Below are positions 25,881-34,576 of a stretch of 64,000 bases of DNA, piece after piece. Under the pieces are notes generated by a model. It saw only the letters and a program-made list of their open reading frames with translations. It ran no database searches and was not told the origin of the DNA. Source of the stretch: Streptomyces cathayae (GTDB taxonomy: Bacteria; Actinomycetota; Actinomycetes; Streptomycetales; Streptomycetaceae); NCBI RefSeq assembly GCF_029760955.1, contig NZ_CP121682.1, forward strand, positions 6,583,501-6,647,500. Direction: 5' to 3'. The translations under genes and the position numbers were made by a program. Numbering within the stretch: the first letter of the stretch is position 1; each line of letters begins with the position of its first letter.

Positions 25881-26720
25881 GTGGACGACGGCGAGGGGAC
25901 CCGCGCGGCGGAAGCCCAGGGGAGGACTTTCGGCCCGCTCGGCACGGCCTTGGTGATCATCCCGACCTACAACGAGGCGGAGAACATCAAGGCGATCGTC
26001 GGCCGGGTGCGCAAGGCCGTTCCCGAGGCTCACGTTCTCGTGGCCGACGACAACAGCCCCGACGGCACCGGCAGGCTCGCCGACGAGCTGGCCGCCACGG
26101 ACGACCACGTCCAGGTACTGCACCGCAAGGGCAAGGAGGGCCTGGGCGCCGCGTACCTCGCGGGCTTCCGCTGGGGCGCGGAGCGCGACTACGGCGTACT
26201 CGTCGAGATGGACGCGGACGGCTCTCACCAGCCCGAGGAACTGCCCCGTCTGCTGACCGCACTCAAGGGTGCCGACCTGGTGCTCGGTTCGCGCTGGGTG
26301 CCCGGCGGCCGGGTGGTCAACTGGCCCAAGTCCCGTGAGTACATCTCGCGCGGGGGCAGCCTCTACTCGCGGGTGGCGCTCGATCTGCCGCTGCGCGACA
26401 TCACCGGCGGCTTCCGCGCGTTCCGCCGCGAGACCCTGGAGGGCCTGGGTCTGGACGACGTCGCCTCCCAGGGCTACTGCTTCCAGGTCGACCTCGCCCG
26501 TCGTGCGGTCAAGGCCGGCTACCACGTCGTCGAGGTGCCCATCACCTTCGTCGAGCGGGAACTCGGCGACTCGAAGATGAGCCGCGACATCGTCGTCGAG
26601 GCGTTGTGGCGGGTCACCGCGTGGGGCGTGGGGGACAGGGTCGGCAAGGTCCTGGGACGTGAGGACGCCGGACGGACCGGGCGGTCGCAGCGGGCCGAGG
26701 AGACGAAGCAGGGCGGATAG
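25881..26720 (+). CDS. ppm1: Polyprenol monophosphomannose synthase
   Basis: Transfers mannose from GDP-mannose to polyprenyl phosphate, giving the donor for periplasmic mannosylation of glycoproteins and lipoglycans. The 279-residue GT2 protein shows ALVIIPTYNEAENI, VADDNSPDGTG, VEMDADGSHQPEELPRLL (DxD-like) and the VLGSRWVPGG, DITGGFRAFRRETLEGL and TFVERELGDSKMSRDIVVEALWRV blocks of DPM1. There is no fused apolipoprotein N-acyltransferase domain as in mycobacterial Ppm1. The GTG start follows AGGGGCAGTT. In S. coelicolor Ppm1 is needed for glycosylation of the phiC31 receptor. Confidence 0.93.
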   Translation: MDDGEGTRAAEAQGRTFGPLGTALVIIPTYNEAENIKAIVGRVRKAVPEAHVLVADDNSPDGTGRLADELAATDDHVQVLHRKGKEGLGAAYLAGFRWGAERDYGVLVEMDADGSHQPEELPRLLTALKGADLVLGSRWVPGGRVVNWPKSREYISRGGSLYSRVALDLPLRDITGGFRAFRRETLEGLGLDDVASQGYCFQVDLARRAVKAGYHVVEVPITFVERELGDSKMSRDIVVEALWRVTAWGVGDRVGKVLGREDAGRTGRSQRAEETKQGG

Positions 26721-26829
26721 GCGGCAGGGCCCGCCGGGCGGACGGGCGGGCCGCGGGTGCGTTCACCGCCCCGAGGGCCCGCCGGGCCCGCTTATCCCGT
26801 GCTGAGCAGGGGCCAGGCACACTGGGAGC

Positions 26830-27411
26830 ATGACGACTGGCGCTCAGACCCCGAACCCCGTCCGGCCCCGGCGCTCCCGGCTGCGCACCGTTCTGCCGCT
26901 CGGCGTCGCCGCGTGGCTGGTGCTGGAGATCTGGCTGCTCACGGTCCTCGCCGGAGCGTCGAACGGGCTGGTGGTCTTCCTGGTGCTGCTGGCCGGCCTG
27001 GTGCTCGGCTCGGTGGTGATCAAGCGAGCCGGCCGACGCGCCTTCAAGAACCTCACCGAGACGCTGCAGCAGCAACAGGGCGGCGTGCTGCCCGAGCCCC
27101 GGCCGAACAGCGAGGGCAACGGCCTGATGATGCTGGGCGGGCTGCTGCTGATCATCCCGGGCCTGGTCTCCGACGCGGCCGGTCTGCTGCTGCTGGTGCC
27201 CCCGGTCCAGAAGGCCGTGAGCCGCCACGCCGAGCGCACCTTCGAGCGCAAGCTGCGCGAGGCCGCCCAGGGCTCCCTGGGCGGTGCCTTCCAGCAGGTG
27301 CGTATCCACCGGCCCGACGGCAAGGTGGTCCAGGGCGAGGTGATCAGGGACGAGCGCGGTACCCCGCCGGGCGACTTCCCGCAGGAGCCCCGGCCGCCGC
27401 TCCCACGCTGA
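26830..27411 (+). CDS. fxsA: FxsA-family membrane protein
   Basis: A 193-residue protein with an FxsA core: VAAWLVLEIWLLTVLAGASNGLVVFLVLLAGLVLGSVVIKRAG, then LMMLGGLLLIIPGLVSDAAGLLLLVPPVQKAV. The N-terminal and C-terminal tails are hydrophilic. E. coli FxsA (YjeF-adjacent, 'suppressor of F exclusion of phage T7') gives the name; the cellular role is unknown. It follows ppm1 after about 110 bases and ends at a very strong hairpin shared with convergent rbpA. Confidence 0.85.
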   Translation: MTTGAQTPNPVRPRRSRLRTVLPLGVAAWLVLEIWLLTVLAGASNGLVVFLVLLAGLVLGSVVIKRAGRRAFKNLTETLQQQQGGVLPEPRPNSEGNGLMMLGGLLLIIPGLVSDAAGLLLLVPPVQKAVSRHAERTFERKLREAAQGSLGGAFQQVRIHRPDGKVVQGEVIRDERGTPPGDFPQEPRPPLPR

Positions 27412-27425
27412 GGACCGAGCCGGAC

Positions 27426-27479
27426 GCACATGGACCGCGGGCGCCGTACCAACTGGTACGGCGCCCGCGGTCCATGTGC
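27426..27479. terminator. Strong bidirectional hairpin between fxsA and rbpA
   Basis: Two 25-base arms (27426-27450 and 27455-27479) are exact reverse complements around the loop AACT. It lies between convergent stop codons and would end both transcripts. Confidence 0.9.
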
Positions 27480-27517
27480 TGCTGTGCGCTGTGCTCCCGC
27501 ACGATCATCCGTCGGGA

Positions 27518-27892
27518 TCAAGCCGACTTTCGGCTGTCCCGGGGGTGAACCGCGATGTTCATCGCACCGGAGCGCAGAACGGCGAGACGCTCCTCGAGGA
27601 CCTCTTCGAGTTCCTCACGGGTGCGTCGCTCCATCAGCATGTCCCAATGCGTACGTGCGGGCTTGGCCTTCTTCTCCTCGGGGCCGTCGCCGTCCACCAG
27701 GAGTGCCTGGGCACCGCAGACCTTGCACTCCCACTCCGGCGGGATCTCCGCCTCGACCGAGAAGGGCATCTCGAAGCGGTGCCCCTTCTCGCATGCGTAC
27801 TCCACGGCCTGGCGTGGTGCCAGGTCGATGCCGCGGTCCGTCTCGTAGCTGGTCACCACGAGGCGCGTGCCGCGAAGAGCTCGCTCACTCAT
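27518..27892 (-). CDS. rbpA: RNA polymerase-binding protein RbpA
   Basis: Actinobacterial activator that binds group 1 and some group 2 sigma factors and stabilises the open complex. The 124-residue sequence begins MSERALRGTRLVVTSYETDRG. It has the zinc ligands of the S. coelicolor protein at the same numbers: Cys34, His38 (ACEKGHRF), Cys56 and Cys59 (WECKVCG). The sigma-interaction helix region HWDMLMERRTREELEEVLEERL follows. A sigma-R promoter lies 62 bases upstream, as known for rbpA in S. coelicolor. Confidence 0.96.
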   Translation of the reverse strand: MSERALRGTRLVVTSYETDRGIDLAPRQAVEYACEKGHRFEMPFSVEAEIPPEWECKVCGAQALLVDGDGPEEKKAKPARTHWDMLMERRTREELEEVLEERLAVLRSGAMNIAVHPRDSRKSA

Positions 27893-27953
27893 GAATCGTG
27901 CCTCCCGGGCTTGTCGCCCACAGGACAGGTGTCGCTGTCGTCGTCATCCGGTC

Positions 27954-27979
27954 AACGTCCGGTCGGCGGTAAAGATTCC
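27954..27979 (-). promoter_or_regulatory. Sigma-R-type promoter of rbpA
   Basis: Read on the minus strand, GGAAT (27979-27975), exactly 18 bases and GTT (27956-27954) match the sigma-R consensus GGAAT-N18-GTT. rbpA is an established member of the disulphide-stress regulon. Confidence 0.85.
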
Positions 27980-28158
27980 CGTTCCGGGCCATGTGTCGCC
28001 GTCGTAGCCGCAGCCTTGTCAACCAGTGCAGTACCCACCGGCGCCTGGTTTGTCACATCTAATGACAGATGCAACACGGCGTTTCGGCATCTTTGACGCG
28101 CAGTAACGGTACACCTGGCAGGCCAAACGCGTACACTACAGCCCTTTCGCGCCGAGTG

Positions 28159-29511
28159 CTAAATCTTCTCCGGAACGGGGTTCCCCGCGGCGGCGACCGC
28201 CCGGCGTACCGGAACCCGCGCGAGCAGCGCGAAACCGAGGACGAAGAAGACCACCAGCGAGATGATCGCGTCCCGGTAGCTGCCCGTCAGCTGGTAGGTG
28301 AGTCCGAACAGCAGCGGACCGAGCCAGCTCATCCCGCGATCGCTCAGCTCGTACGCCGAGAAGTACTCGGCCTCCTTGCCGGGCGGTACGAGGTGGGAGA
28401 ACAGCGACCGGGACAGGGCCTGGCTGCCGCCGAGGACCAGGCCGATCCCGGCGGCCAGGACGAAGAACCACACCGGCTCCCCGGCGGGCAGGAAGTACCC
28501 GGCGGCCAGCGTCAGCGTCCAGGCGACCAGTGAGCCGAGGATCGTGTGCTTCGCCCCGTGCATCCGGGCCAGCCGGCCCAGCGCCAGCGCGCCGACCACC
28601 GCCAGTACCTGGACCAGCAGCACGGCGACGATGAGTGTGGACTGCCCGAGCCCCAACTCCTTCGAGCCGTAGACCGAGGCCTGCGAGATCACCGTCTGGA
28701 TGCCGTCGTTGTAGACCAGGTACGCCAGCAGGAAGGCGAGCGTGAGCGGGTGGCGCCGCATGTCGCGGACGGTCGCCGCGAGCTGCCGGAAACCGGACAG
28801 GGCGGACGACGCCTCCCGAGCGGGGGCACGGCGGTCGCGCAGCCGCCGCAGCGGCACCAGGGTGAAGGCACCCCACCACAGACCCGCCGACGCCAGGCAG
28901 ATACGGACCGCCATGCCCTCGGAGAGTCCGAAAGCGTCATGGGCGGAGTAGAGGATCAGGTTGGCGACGAGGACCAGGGCGCCCGCCGCGTAGCCGAAGG
29001 CCCAGCCCCGCGAGGAGACCGCGTCGCGTTCCTGGGGAGTGGCGATCTGCGGCAGGTAGGAGTTGTAGAGCATCATCGCCACGGACTGCGCCGCGTTCGC
29101 CACGACCAGCAGGGCGCCGCCCAGCAGATAGCGCTCGCCGTCGAGGAGGAACATGCACGCCGTGGCGGCGGCTCCCGTGTAGGCGGCGGCCGCGAGGAGC
29201 GGCTTCTTGCGGCCGGTGCGGTCGGCGGCGGCCCCCACCAGCGGCATCACGAGCACCGCCAGGATCACCGACAGGGACACCGAGTACGCGAAGAACGACC
29301 CGGCGCGCACCGGAACGCCGAACGGATGCACGAACCCGTCCGCGTCCGCCGCGGCCTCGGCGACCGACGTCAGATAGGGGCCGAGGAACACCGTGAGCAC
29401 GCTCGTGGAGTACACGGAGCACGCCCAGTCGTAGAAGTACCAGCCGCGCTGCTCGTACCGTCGGCCGGCCGCCTCGTCCGCTGCCGGTGATCGCACGGTG
29501 CCGTCGCCCAC
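28159..29511 (-). CDS. UMF1/Atg22-like MFS transporter
   Basis: A 450-residue membrane protein with about 12 segments. The N-terminal block YEQRGWYFYDWACSVYSTSVLTVFLGPYL and the later NSYLPQIATPQERDAVSSRGWAFGYAAG are typical of the UMF1 (vacuole effluxer-like) branch of MFS, as is YNDGIQTVISQASVYG. The start is the GTG with GAGGG upstream; longer frames run into the neighbouring gene. Cargo is unknown. It lies 47 bases after the glycerophosphodiesterase gene on the same strand and probably shares its transcript. Confidence 0.85.
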   Translation of the reverse strand: MGDGTVRSPAADEAAGRRYEQRGWYFYDWACSVYSTSVLTVFLGPYLTSVAEAAADADGFVHPFGVPVRAGSFFAYSVSLSVILAVLVMPLVGAAADRTGRKKPLLAAAAYTGAAATACMFLLDGERYLLGGALLVVANAAQSVAMMLYNSYLPQIATPQERDAVSSRGWAFGYAAGALVLVANLILYSAHDAFGLSEGMAVRICLASAGLWWGAFTLVPLRRLRDRRAPAREASSALSGFRQLAATVRDMRRHPLTLAFLLAYLVYNDGIQTVISQASVYGSKELGLGQSTLIVAVLLVQVLAVVGALALGRLARMHGAKHTILGSLVAWTLTLAAGYFLPAGEPVWFFVLAAGIGLVLGGSQALSRSLFSHLVPPGKEAEYFSAYELSDRGMSWLGPLLFGLTYQLTGSYRDAIISLVVFFVLGFALLARVPVRRAVAAAGNPVPEKI

Positions 29512-29558
29512 CCGTGCCCTCGCTTCCCCGTGAACGCGCTCGGTGTTCGGGCGGGGCC

Positions 29559-30326
29559 TCAGACCCACAGGCCGCGGTCCTCCATGACCGTGCGCAGTAT
29601 GTCGATGTGATCGGTCATGATGCCATCCACCCCCAGGTCCAGGAGCCGGTGCATCCGCTCGGGTTCGTTGACCGTCCACACGTGCACCTGGAGCCCGTGC
29701 GCGTGGGCGGTGCGCACGAAGCGGTGATCCACCACCGGGACGCCGGACTGGGCCTCCGGGACCTGGGCGGCGACGGCCGACCGGCGCACCGCGGCCGGCA
29801 GCCCCCACGAGCGCAGCCGCAGACTCAGCACCCCCCGCGTGCCGTACGACGTCGCGAGGCGGGGCCCGGCCAGCCGCTGGGCGCGCACCACGCGGGCCTC
29901 GGAGAAGGAGCCGAGGCAGACCCGGTCCCAGGCGTCCGTCCGCTCGATCAGGTCCAGGAAGGGCAGGAGAGCCGGCTCGGCCTTGACGTCGACGTTCCAC
30001 CGCACCTCGGGGAAGGCGGCCAGCAGTTCCTCGAAGAGGGGCACCGGCTCCCGGCCCGCCACGCGCGCCTGCCGCACGTCCCGCCACGGCAGGTCGGCGA
30101 TCCGGCCCGCCCCGTCCGTCACCCGGTCCAGGGTCGCGTCGTGGAACGCGACGAGCCGGCCGTCCCGCGTGACATGGACGTCCGTCTCGATGTAGCGGTA
30201 ACCCGCCTCGACGGCGCACCGGAACTGGCGTGCGGTGTTCTCCAGTCCGTCCGCCGCCCCGCCGCGGTGGGCGAACGCGATCGGGCCGGGATGGTCGAGG
30301 TAGGGGTGGCGTATCCGTGAGGTCAC
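29559..30326 (-). CDS. Glycerophosphodiester phosphodiesterase
   Basis: Hydrolyses glycerophosphodiesters to glycerol 3-phosphate and alcohols. The 255-residue GDPD barrel has AFAHRGGAADGLENT (catalytic His-Arg and metal Glu), YIETDVHVTRDGRLVAFHDATLDR (metal and second catalytic His), WNVDVKAEPALLPF and HVWTVNEPERM near the end. No signal peptide, so it acts in the cytoplasm, unlike secreted PhoP-controlled GlpQ enzymes. The GTG start lies in a 4-base GTGA overlap with the YczE-like gene. Confidence 0.9.
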   Translation of the reverse strand: MTSRIRHPYLDHPGPIAFAHRGGAADGLENTARQFRCAVEAGYRYIETDVHVTRDGRLVAFHDATLDRVTDGAGRIADLPWRDVRQARVAGREPVPLFEELLAAFPEVRWNVDVKAEPALLPFLDLIERTDAWDRVCLGSFSEARVVRAQRLAGPRLATSYGTRGVLSLRLRSWGLPAAVRRSAVAAQVPEAQSGVPVVDHRFVRTAHAHGLQVHVWTVNEPERMHRLLDLGVDGIMTDHIDILRTVMEDRGLWV

Positions 30327-31057
30327 GGACGCAGTATCACCCCGTGCGGTTGACCGGTGGCAACGGCCGTGGGGCCGGTGGATGCCGAGGGGACGGCGAA
30401 CACCCGCAGGAAGAGCTGGGCGAGCGGACCGATCGTCACCGCGTACAGGAGGGTCGCCACGCCCACGGTGCCGCCGAGGGCGAAGCCCGTGGCGACCACC
30501 GCGACCTCGATGGCCGTACGCACCAGCCGGACCGACACCCCCGTGCGCTGGTTCAGGCCCGTCATCAGCCCGTCGCGCGGGCCCGGCCCGAAGCGCGCCG
30601 CGATGTACAGCCCGGTCGCCGCGCCGTTCAGCACGATCCCGGCCACCGTCATCGGTGCGCGCAGGGCCATGCCGTGTGCCTCGGGCACCACGGCCAGGGT
30701 CGCGTCCATGGCGGCGCCGATCACCAGGACGTTGGAGACCGTGCCGAGTCCCGGGCGCTGGCGCAGGGGGATCCACAGCAGCAGCACCGCCGCGCCCAGG
30801 GCGGTCACCACCAGGCCCATCGACAGGCCCGTCCGCTCGGACAGGCCCTGGTGCAGCACGTTCCACGGCTCCAGGCCGAGCCCGGACCTGACCAGCAGCG
30901 CCGAGCTCGCGCCGTACAGCGCCAGCCCGGTGTAGAGCTGGAACAGGCGCCGTGCGAGATACCTGTGCCGGGGCGATCGGCTGGACAGGGCATGCCCCCC
31001 GTAGTGGAAGTGGACTGACCCGTGACACCCTGTGGCGGGAAGGGGGATGCCATCCAT
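30323..31057 (-). CDS. YczE/YyaS-family membrane protein
   Basis: A protein of up to 244 residues with about five hydrophobic segments. The family pattern is LARRLFQLYTGLALYGASSALLVRSGLGLEPWNVLHQGLSERTGLS, then FGPGPRDGLMTGLNQRTG. The start is uncertain: the ATG at 31057 has no ribosome site, and the family usually begins just before RRLFQLY. A CTG preceded by GGGGGG near the HALSSRSP sequence is possible. YczE proteins are recurrently encoded divergently from MocR regulators, as here, so the MocR protein probably controls it. Transport function is suspected but unproven. Confidence 0.75.
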   Translation of the reverse strand: MDGIPLPATGCHGSVHFHYGGHALSSRSPRHRYLARRLFQLYTGLALYGASSALLVRSGLGLEPWNVLHQGLSERTGLSMGLVVTALGAAVLLLWIPLRQRPGLGTVSNVLVIGAAMDATLAVVPEAHGMALRAPMTVAGIVLNGAATGLYIAARFGPGPRDGLMTGLNQRTGVSVRLVRTAIEVAVVATGFALGGTVGVATLLYAVTIGPLAQLFLRVFAVPSASTGPTAVATGQPHGVILRP

Positions 31058-31087
31058 GGCCAATTCGAGGAAGGTGGACTGATTCAG

Positions 31088-32587
31088 ATGGTGCAGTGGA
31101 CCTCGGCGGTGGGTACGGCGCAGCTCGCCCGGCTGCTCCACTCCCAGCAGGACCGGCCGGCCGGCCCCGGCACCCGCCGCCCGCCCGCCTACCGGGCCCT
31201 GGCCGACGGGATCCGGCTGCTGGTGCTCGAGGGGCGCGTCCCGGTGGCCGCCCGGCTGCCCGCCGAGCGGGAACTGGCCCTGGCCCTGTCCGTCAGCCGC
31301 ACCACCGTCGCCGCCGCCTACGAGGCGCTGCGCGGCGAGGGCTTCCTGGGGTCACGGCGCGGCGCCGGCAGCTGGACCGCCGTGCCGGCCGGAAACCCGG
31401 TGCCCGCGCGGGGACTGGAACCGCTGCCCCCCGAGGCCCTCGGCTCGATGATCGACCTCGGCTGCGCCGCCCTGCCCGCACCCGAACCCTGGCTCACCCG
31501 CGCCGTACAGGGCGCCCTCGAGGAACTGCCGCCCTACGCGCACACCCACGGCGACTATCCGGCCGGACTGCCGGCGCTGCGCTCGACGATCGCCGACCGG
31601 TACACCGCGCGGGGCATCCCGACCATGCCCGAGCAGATCATGGTGACGACCGGGGCGATGGGCGCCATCGACGCCATCTGCCACCGCTTCGGAGGCCGCG
31701 GCGAGCGCATCGCCGTCGAGTCGCCGTCCTACGCCAACATCCTCCAGCTGATGCGGGAGGCCGGGGCCCGGCTGGTCCCCGTCGCCATGGCGGAGGGGCT
31801 GGCCGGCTGGGACCTGGACCGCTGGCGGCAGGTGCTGCGGGACGCGGCACCGCGCGTCGCGTACGTCGTCGCGGACTTCCACAACCCGACCGGCGCGCTC
31901 GCCGACGAGGACCAGCGCCGCCGGCTGGTGGACGCGGCGCGCTCGGCGGGAACGGTACTGGTCGCCGACGAGACCATGAGCGAACTCTGGCTCGATCCGG
32001 ATGTGGAGATGCCGCGCCCCGTCTGCGCCTTCGACCCGGCCGGGTCGACGGTGGTCACGGTCGGCTCGGCGAGCAAGGCGTTCTGGGCCGGGCTGCGGAT
32101 CGGCTGGGTGCGCGCGGCCCCCGACGTGATCCGCGGTCTCGTCGCCGCGCGCGCGTACGCCGACCTGGGCACGCCCGTACTGGAACAGCTCGCGGTGAAC
32201 TGGCTGTTCGGCACGGACGGCTGGGAGCGGGCCGTGGAGATCCGGCGCGCGCAGGCCCGGGAGAACCGGGACGCGCTGGTCGGCGCGGTGCGCCGGGAGC
32301 TGCCCGACTGGGAGTTCGAGGTCCCGCGCGGCGGGCTCACCCTGTGGGTGCGTACCGGTGGGCTCTCGGGATCGCGGATCGCCGAGGCGGGGGAGCGGGT
32401 CGGGGTACGGGCGCCGTCGGGGCCGCGCTTCGGGGTCGACGGGGCGTTCGAGGGATATGTGCGACTGCCGTTCACCGTGGGCGGCGCGGTGGCCGAGGAG
32501 GCGGCGGTACGGCTGGCCGCGGCGGCACGGATCGTCGAGACCGGAGGGACGTCGGGGACGGAGGTGCCGCGTTCCTTCGTGGCGTAG
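31088..32587 (+). CDS. MocR/GntR-type regulator with aminotransferase domain
   Basis: A 499-residue fusion. The N-terminal GntR winged helix spans about 40-110 (YRALADGIRLLVLEGRVPVAARLPAERELALALSVSRTTVAAAYEAL). The C-terminal fold-type I aminotransferase domain has the PLP lysine in VGSASKAFWAGLRIGW (about Lys330) and the substrate block DFHNPTGALADEDQRRR. MocR proteins sense PLP or amine ligands. Start is the ATG at 31088; GGAAGG lies rather far upstream (about 15 bases). It faces the YczE-like gene, matching the known yczR-yczE type of divergent pair. Confidence 0.88.
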   Translation: MVQWTSAVGTAQLARLLHSQQDRPAGPGTRRPPAYRALADGIRLLVLEGRVPVAARLPAERELALALSVSRTTVAAAYEALRGEGFLGSRRGAGSWTAVPAGNPVPARGLEPLPPEALGSMIDLGCAALPAPEPWLTRAVQGALEELPPYAHTHGDYPAGLPALRSTIADRYTARGIPTMPEQIMVTTGAMGAIDAICHRFGGRGERIAVESPSYANILQLMREAGARLVPVAMAEGLAGWDLDRWRQVLRDAAPRVAYVVADFHNPTGALADEDQRRRLVDAARSAGTVLVADETMSELWLDPDVEMPRPVCAFDPAGSTVVTVGSASKAFWAGLRIGWVRAAPDVIRGLVAARAYADLGTPVLEQLAVNWLFGTDGWERAVEIRRAQARENRDALVGAVRRELPDWEFEVPRGGLTLWVRTGGLSGSRIAEAGERVGVRAPSGPRFGVDGAFEGYVRLPFTVGGAVAEEAAVRLAAAARIVETGGTSGTEVPRSFVA

Positions 32588-32652
32588 CCACGGCGGACGG
32601 GCGGCACCTGCGCGCGGTGCCCCGGGGGAGGCCGGCGGTGTGCGGTGGGCGG

Positions 32653-34332
32653 TCAGGAGGATTCGGCGACGGCCGCCTCCGCGGGCACGGCGGCCTCGGG
32701 GTGCCGGTCGGCCGTCGCCGGGGCCGTGTCCGCGGAGGGCTCGTCGGCAGGGGCCTTGGACAGGAGGCCGGGTGCCGGCCGGGTGCGCCCGGGCGCCCGG
32801 GCCTTTGGTGCCGCGTCCGCCGTGGTCGTCCTGGCCGGGAGCAGGTCCAGTACCGCCTGCCGGTGGGCATCGCCGGTCGCGTCGTCGTACGGGTTCGGCG
32901 TGGCCGGCACCTGGAGCCGGTGGACCGGGCCCGTGCCCAGACGGGCGTAGCCACGGCCCGGGGGGACGTGTTCGACGGGTGTGGTGTGCGGGGGAGCGCC
33001 CAGGACGGCCGCCACCTGATCCGGTGTCGCGGGCCCGAGGACGACCCGCGCGCGGGTGTGCTGCCGCACCGCGTCGGTGAGGGCCTCCATGCTGTCGAGC
33101 TGATCGGCGACGACCACCGTGACGTTCACCGGGCGGCCGTGCCGTAGCGGGACCTGGAGCAGCGACTGGGGGTCCTCACGGCCGTCCGCGGCGGCCAGGT
33201 GCGTGAACGCGCTCGGGCGGTCCAGCAGAATCCAGAGCGGCCGCCTGGTGTCCGCGGGCGGCGGATCGCCCGCCTGGTGGGCCCGGTTGGTGGCGATCAG
33301 GCGGCGCTCCGTCTCGTGCGCGGCCCACTGAAGACTCGCCAGAGCTCCCGCCAGGCCGCACTCGACGGAGCGCACACCGTCCCGGCCGGTGAGGCACGCG
33401 TACTCACCGGTGCCGCCGCCGTCGATGATCACCACATCGCCGTGGACCAGCGCCTGCAGGGCGACGGAGCGCAGCAGCGTGGAGACACCGCTGCCGGGGT
33501 GCCCGGCCGCCAGCAGGTGGGGCTCGGTGGAGCGGACACCGGTGCGCCAGACGACGGGGGGAACGTCGCGCTGCTCCTCGCCGTGGGTGAGCGGCAGGGT
33601 CCGCCGCACCCAGGTGGGATCGGTGAAACCGAGGACCGTCTCGCCGGGGGACGTGACGAAGCGCTGGGCGGCGATGTCGGCGGGCAGCGGGGCGAGGACG
33701 CGGACCGTGAGCTGGTTGCCCTCCTCGTCCCAGGCGAAGTGGTATTCCCGGCCGCGCCCCGACTTGGCGGCGAGCAGATGCTCGATCCGGGCACGGGACT
33801 CCGGTTCGCCGTCGGTGTAGTACGCGGGATAGCTGATCAGTAGGTGGGTGATGCGACCGGTGCCGTCGAACTCGTACGCGGGGAAGGCGTTCTCCCACGC
33901 GCCGCCGTGGGTGTAGAGGGGATCGGGGTCCCCGGCGGACGAGAAGTACGGCACCAGGGCGTGGTACAGCGACCTCAGGCGTTTGACCTGCGACTCGTCG
34001 GGCCCGCCGGACCCGGCCGGGACGCGGTCCCGGCCCTGCCAGGCCGCCGCCGTCATCAGGGTGATGACGGCGAGCAGCGGACCGTACGGGAGGAGCGCCA
34101 CGACCAGGACCACCGACGCCACCAGGAAGAGCAGCGCCCCGCGCCGCTCCTTGGGGGTGTCGAGCCACCTGCGCCGTCCGGCCGAGGCGAGCCGGCGCAG
34201 TCCGCGCATGATCGTGATGAGCGGATGCAGGACGTCCGTGGCGCTGTCGGCCGCCGTCCGGGCCAGCTCCCGGCTCCGGGCGAGCTGCGCGCCGCCGTTC
34301 CTCAGGATGCGGGGGAGGGGGCGCCGGGCCAC
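32653..34332 (-). CDS. FtsK/EccC-like membrane protein with degenerate Walker A
   Basis: A 559-residue protein. Residues about 40-80 are basic, two hydrophobic stretches follow (LLFLVASVVLVVALLPYGPLLAVITLMTAAAW, about 65-95), then a beta-rich region. The P-loop-like region reads LLAAGHPGSGVSTLLRSVALQAL (about 250-275), with Walker-B-like DVVIIDGGG. The invariant lysine of GxxGxGK(S/T) is Val, so normal ATP binding is doubtful. A Pro/Ala/Thr-rich tail ends the protein. GGAGG precedes the GTG. The layout resembles TraB/SpoIIIE or degenerate EccC ATPase domains. It forms an operon with the 64-residue membrane protein upstream. Confidence 0.7.
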   Translation of the reverse strand: MARRPLPRILRNGGAQLARSRELARTAADSATDVLHPLITIMRGLRRLASAGRRRWLDTPKERRGALLFLVASVVLVVALLPYGPLLAVITLMTAAAWQGRDRVPAGSGGPDESQVKRLRSLYHALVPYFSSAGDPDPLYTHGGAWENAFPAYEFDGTGRITHLLISYPAYYTDGEPESRARIEHLLAAKSGRGREYHFAWDEEGNQLTVRVLAPLPADIAAQRFVTSPGETVLGFTDPTWVRRTLPLTHGEEQRDVPPVVWRTGVRSTEPHLLAAGHPGSGVSTLLRSVALQALVHGDVVIIDGGGTGEYACLTGRDGVRSVECGLAGALASLQWAAHETERRLIATNRAHQAGDPPPADTRRPLWILLDRPSAFTHLAAADGREDPQSLLQVPLRHGRPVNVTVVVADQLDSMEALTDAVRQHTRARVVLGPATPDQVAAVLGAPPHTTPVEHVPPGRGYARLGTGPVHRLQVPATPNPYDDATGDAHRQAVLDLLPARTTTADAAPKARAPGRTRPAPGLLSKAPADEPSADTAPATADRHPEAAVPAEAAVAESS

Positions 34333-34381
34333 TGCTGCCTCCAGTGTGTGCGGGTGGGTGAGGACGTGGGTGAGCGGTGGG

Positions 34382-34576
34382 TCAGAACCTGATTCCGCCG
34401 AGGAGGCCGGCCAGGCTTTCGCCACCCGCCTTGATGCTCGGCGCGATGGCCGTACTCGCCAGATAGAAGCCGAACAGCATGGCCACCACGGCGTGCAACG
34501 GCCTCAGGCCGTCCTTGCGGCAGAAGATGAAGAGGACGATGCCGAGCAGGACCACGCCTGAGATCGAGAGGATCAT
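34382..34576 (-). CDS. Small two-segment membrane protein
   Basis: A 64-residue protein, MILSISGVVLLGIVLFIFCRKDGLRPLHAVVAMLFGFYLASTAIAPS, with two hydrophobic segments and a basic loop. AGGAGAACTCAC precedes the ATG. It sits 49 bases before the FtsK/EccC-like gene on the same strand. Similar tiny membrane proteins accompany TraB-like genes in Streptomyces plasmids, which suggests a partner role, but no conjugation genes are present here. Confidence 0.7.
   Translation of the reverse strand: MILSISGVVLLGIVLFIFCRKDGLRPLHAVVAMLFGFYLASTAIAPSIKAGGESLAGLLGGIRF

Noticed and set aside
28154..28162. GAGTGCTAA, a perfect half of the HrcA CIRCE element
   Set aside because: The other half (TTAGCACTC nine bases away) matches at only 3 of 9 positions, and the site overlaps the stop codon of the MFS gene.
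32653..34576. Integrated conjugative element or plasmid remnant
   Set aside because: The TraB-like layout is weak, the P-loop is degenerate, and no integrase, replication gene, tRNA attachment site or direct-repeat border is seen.
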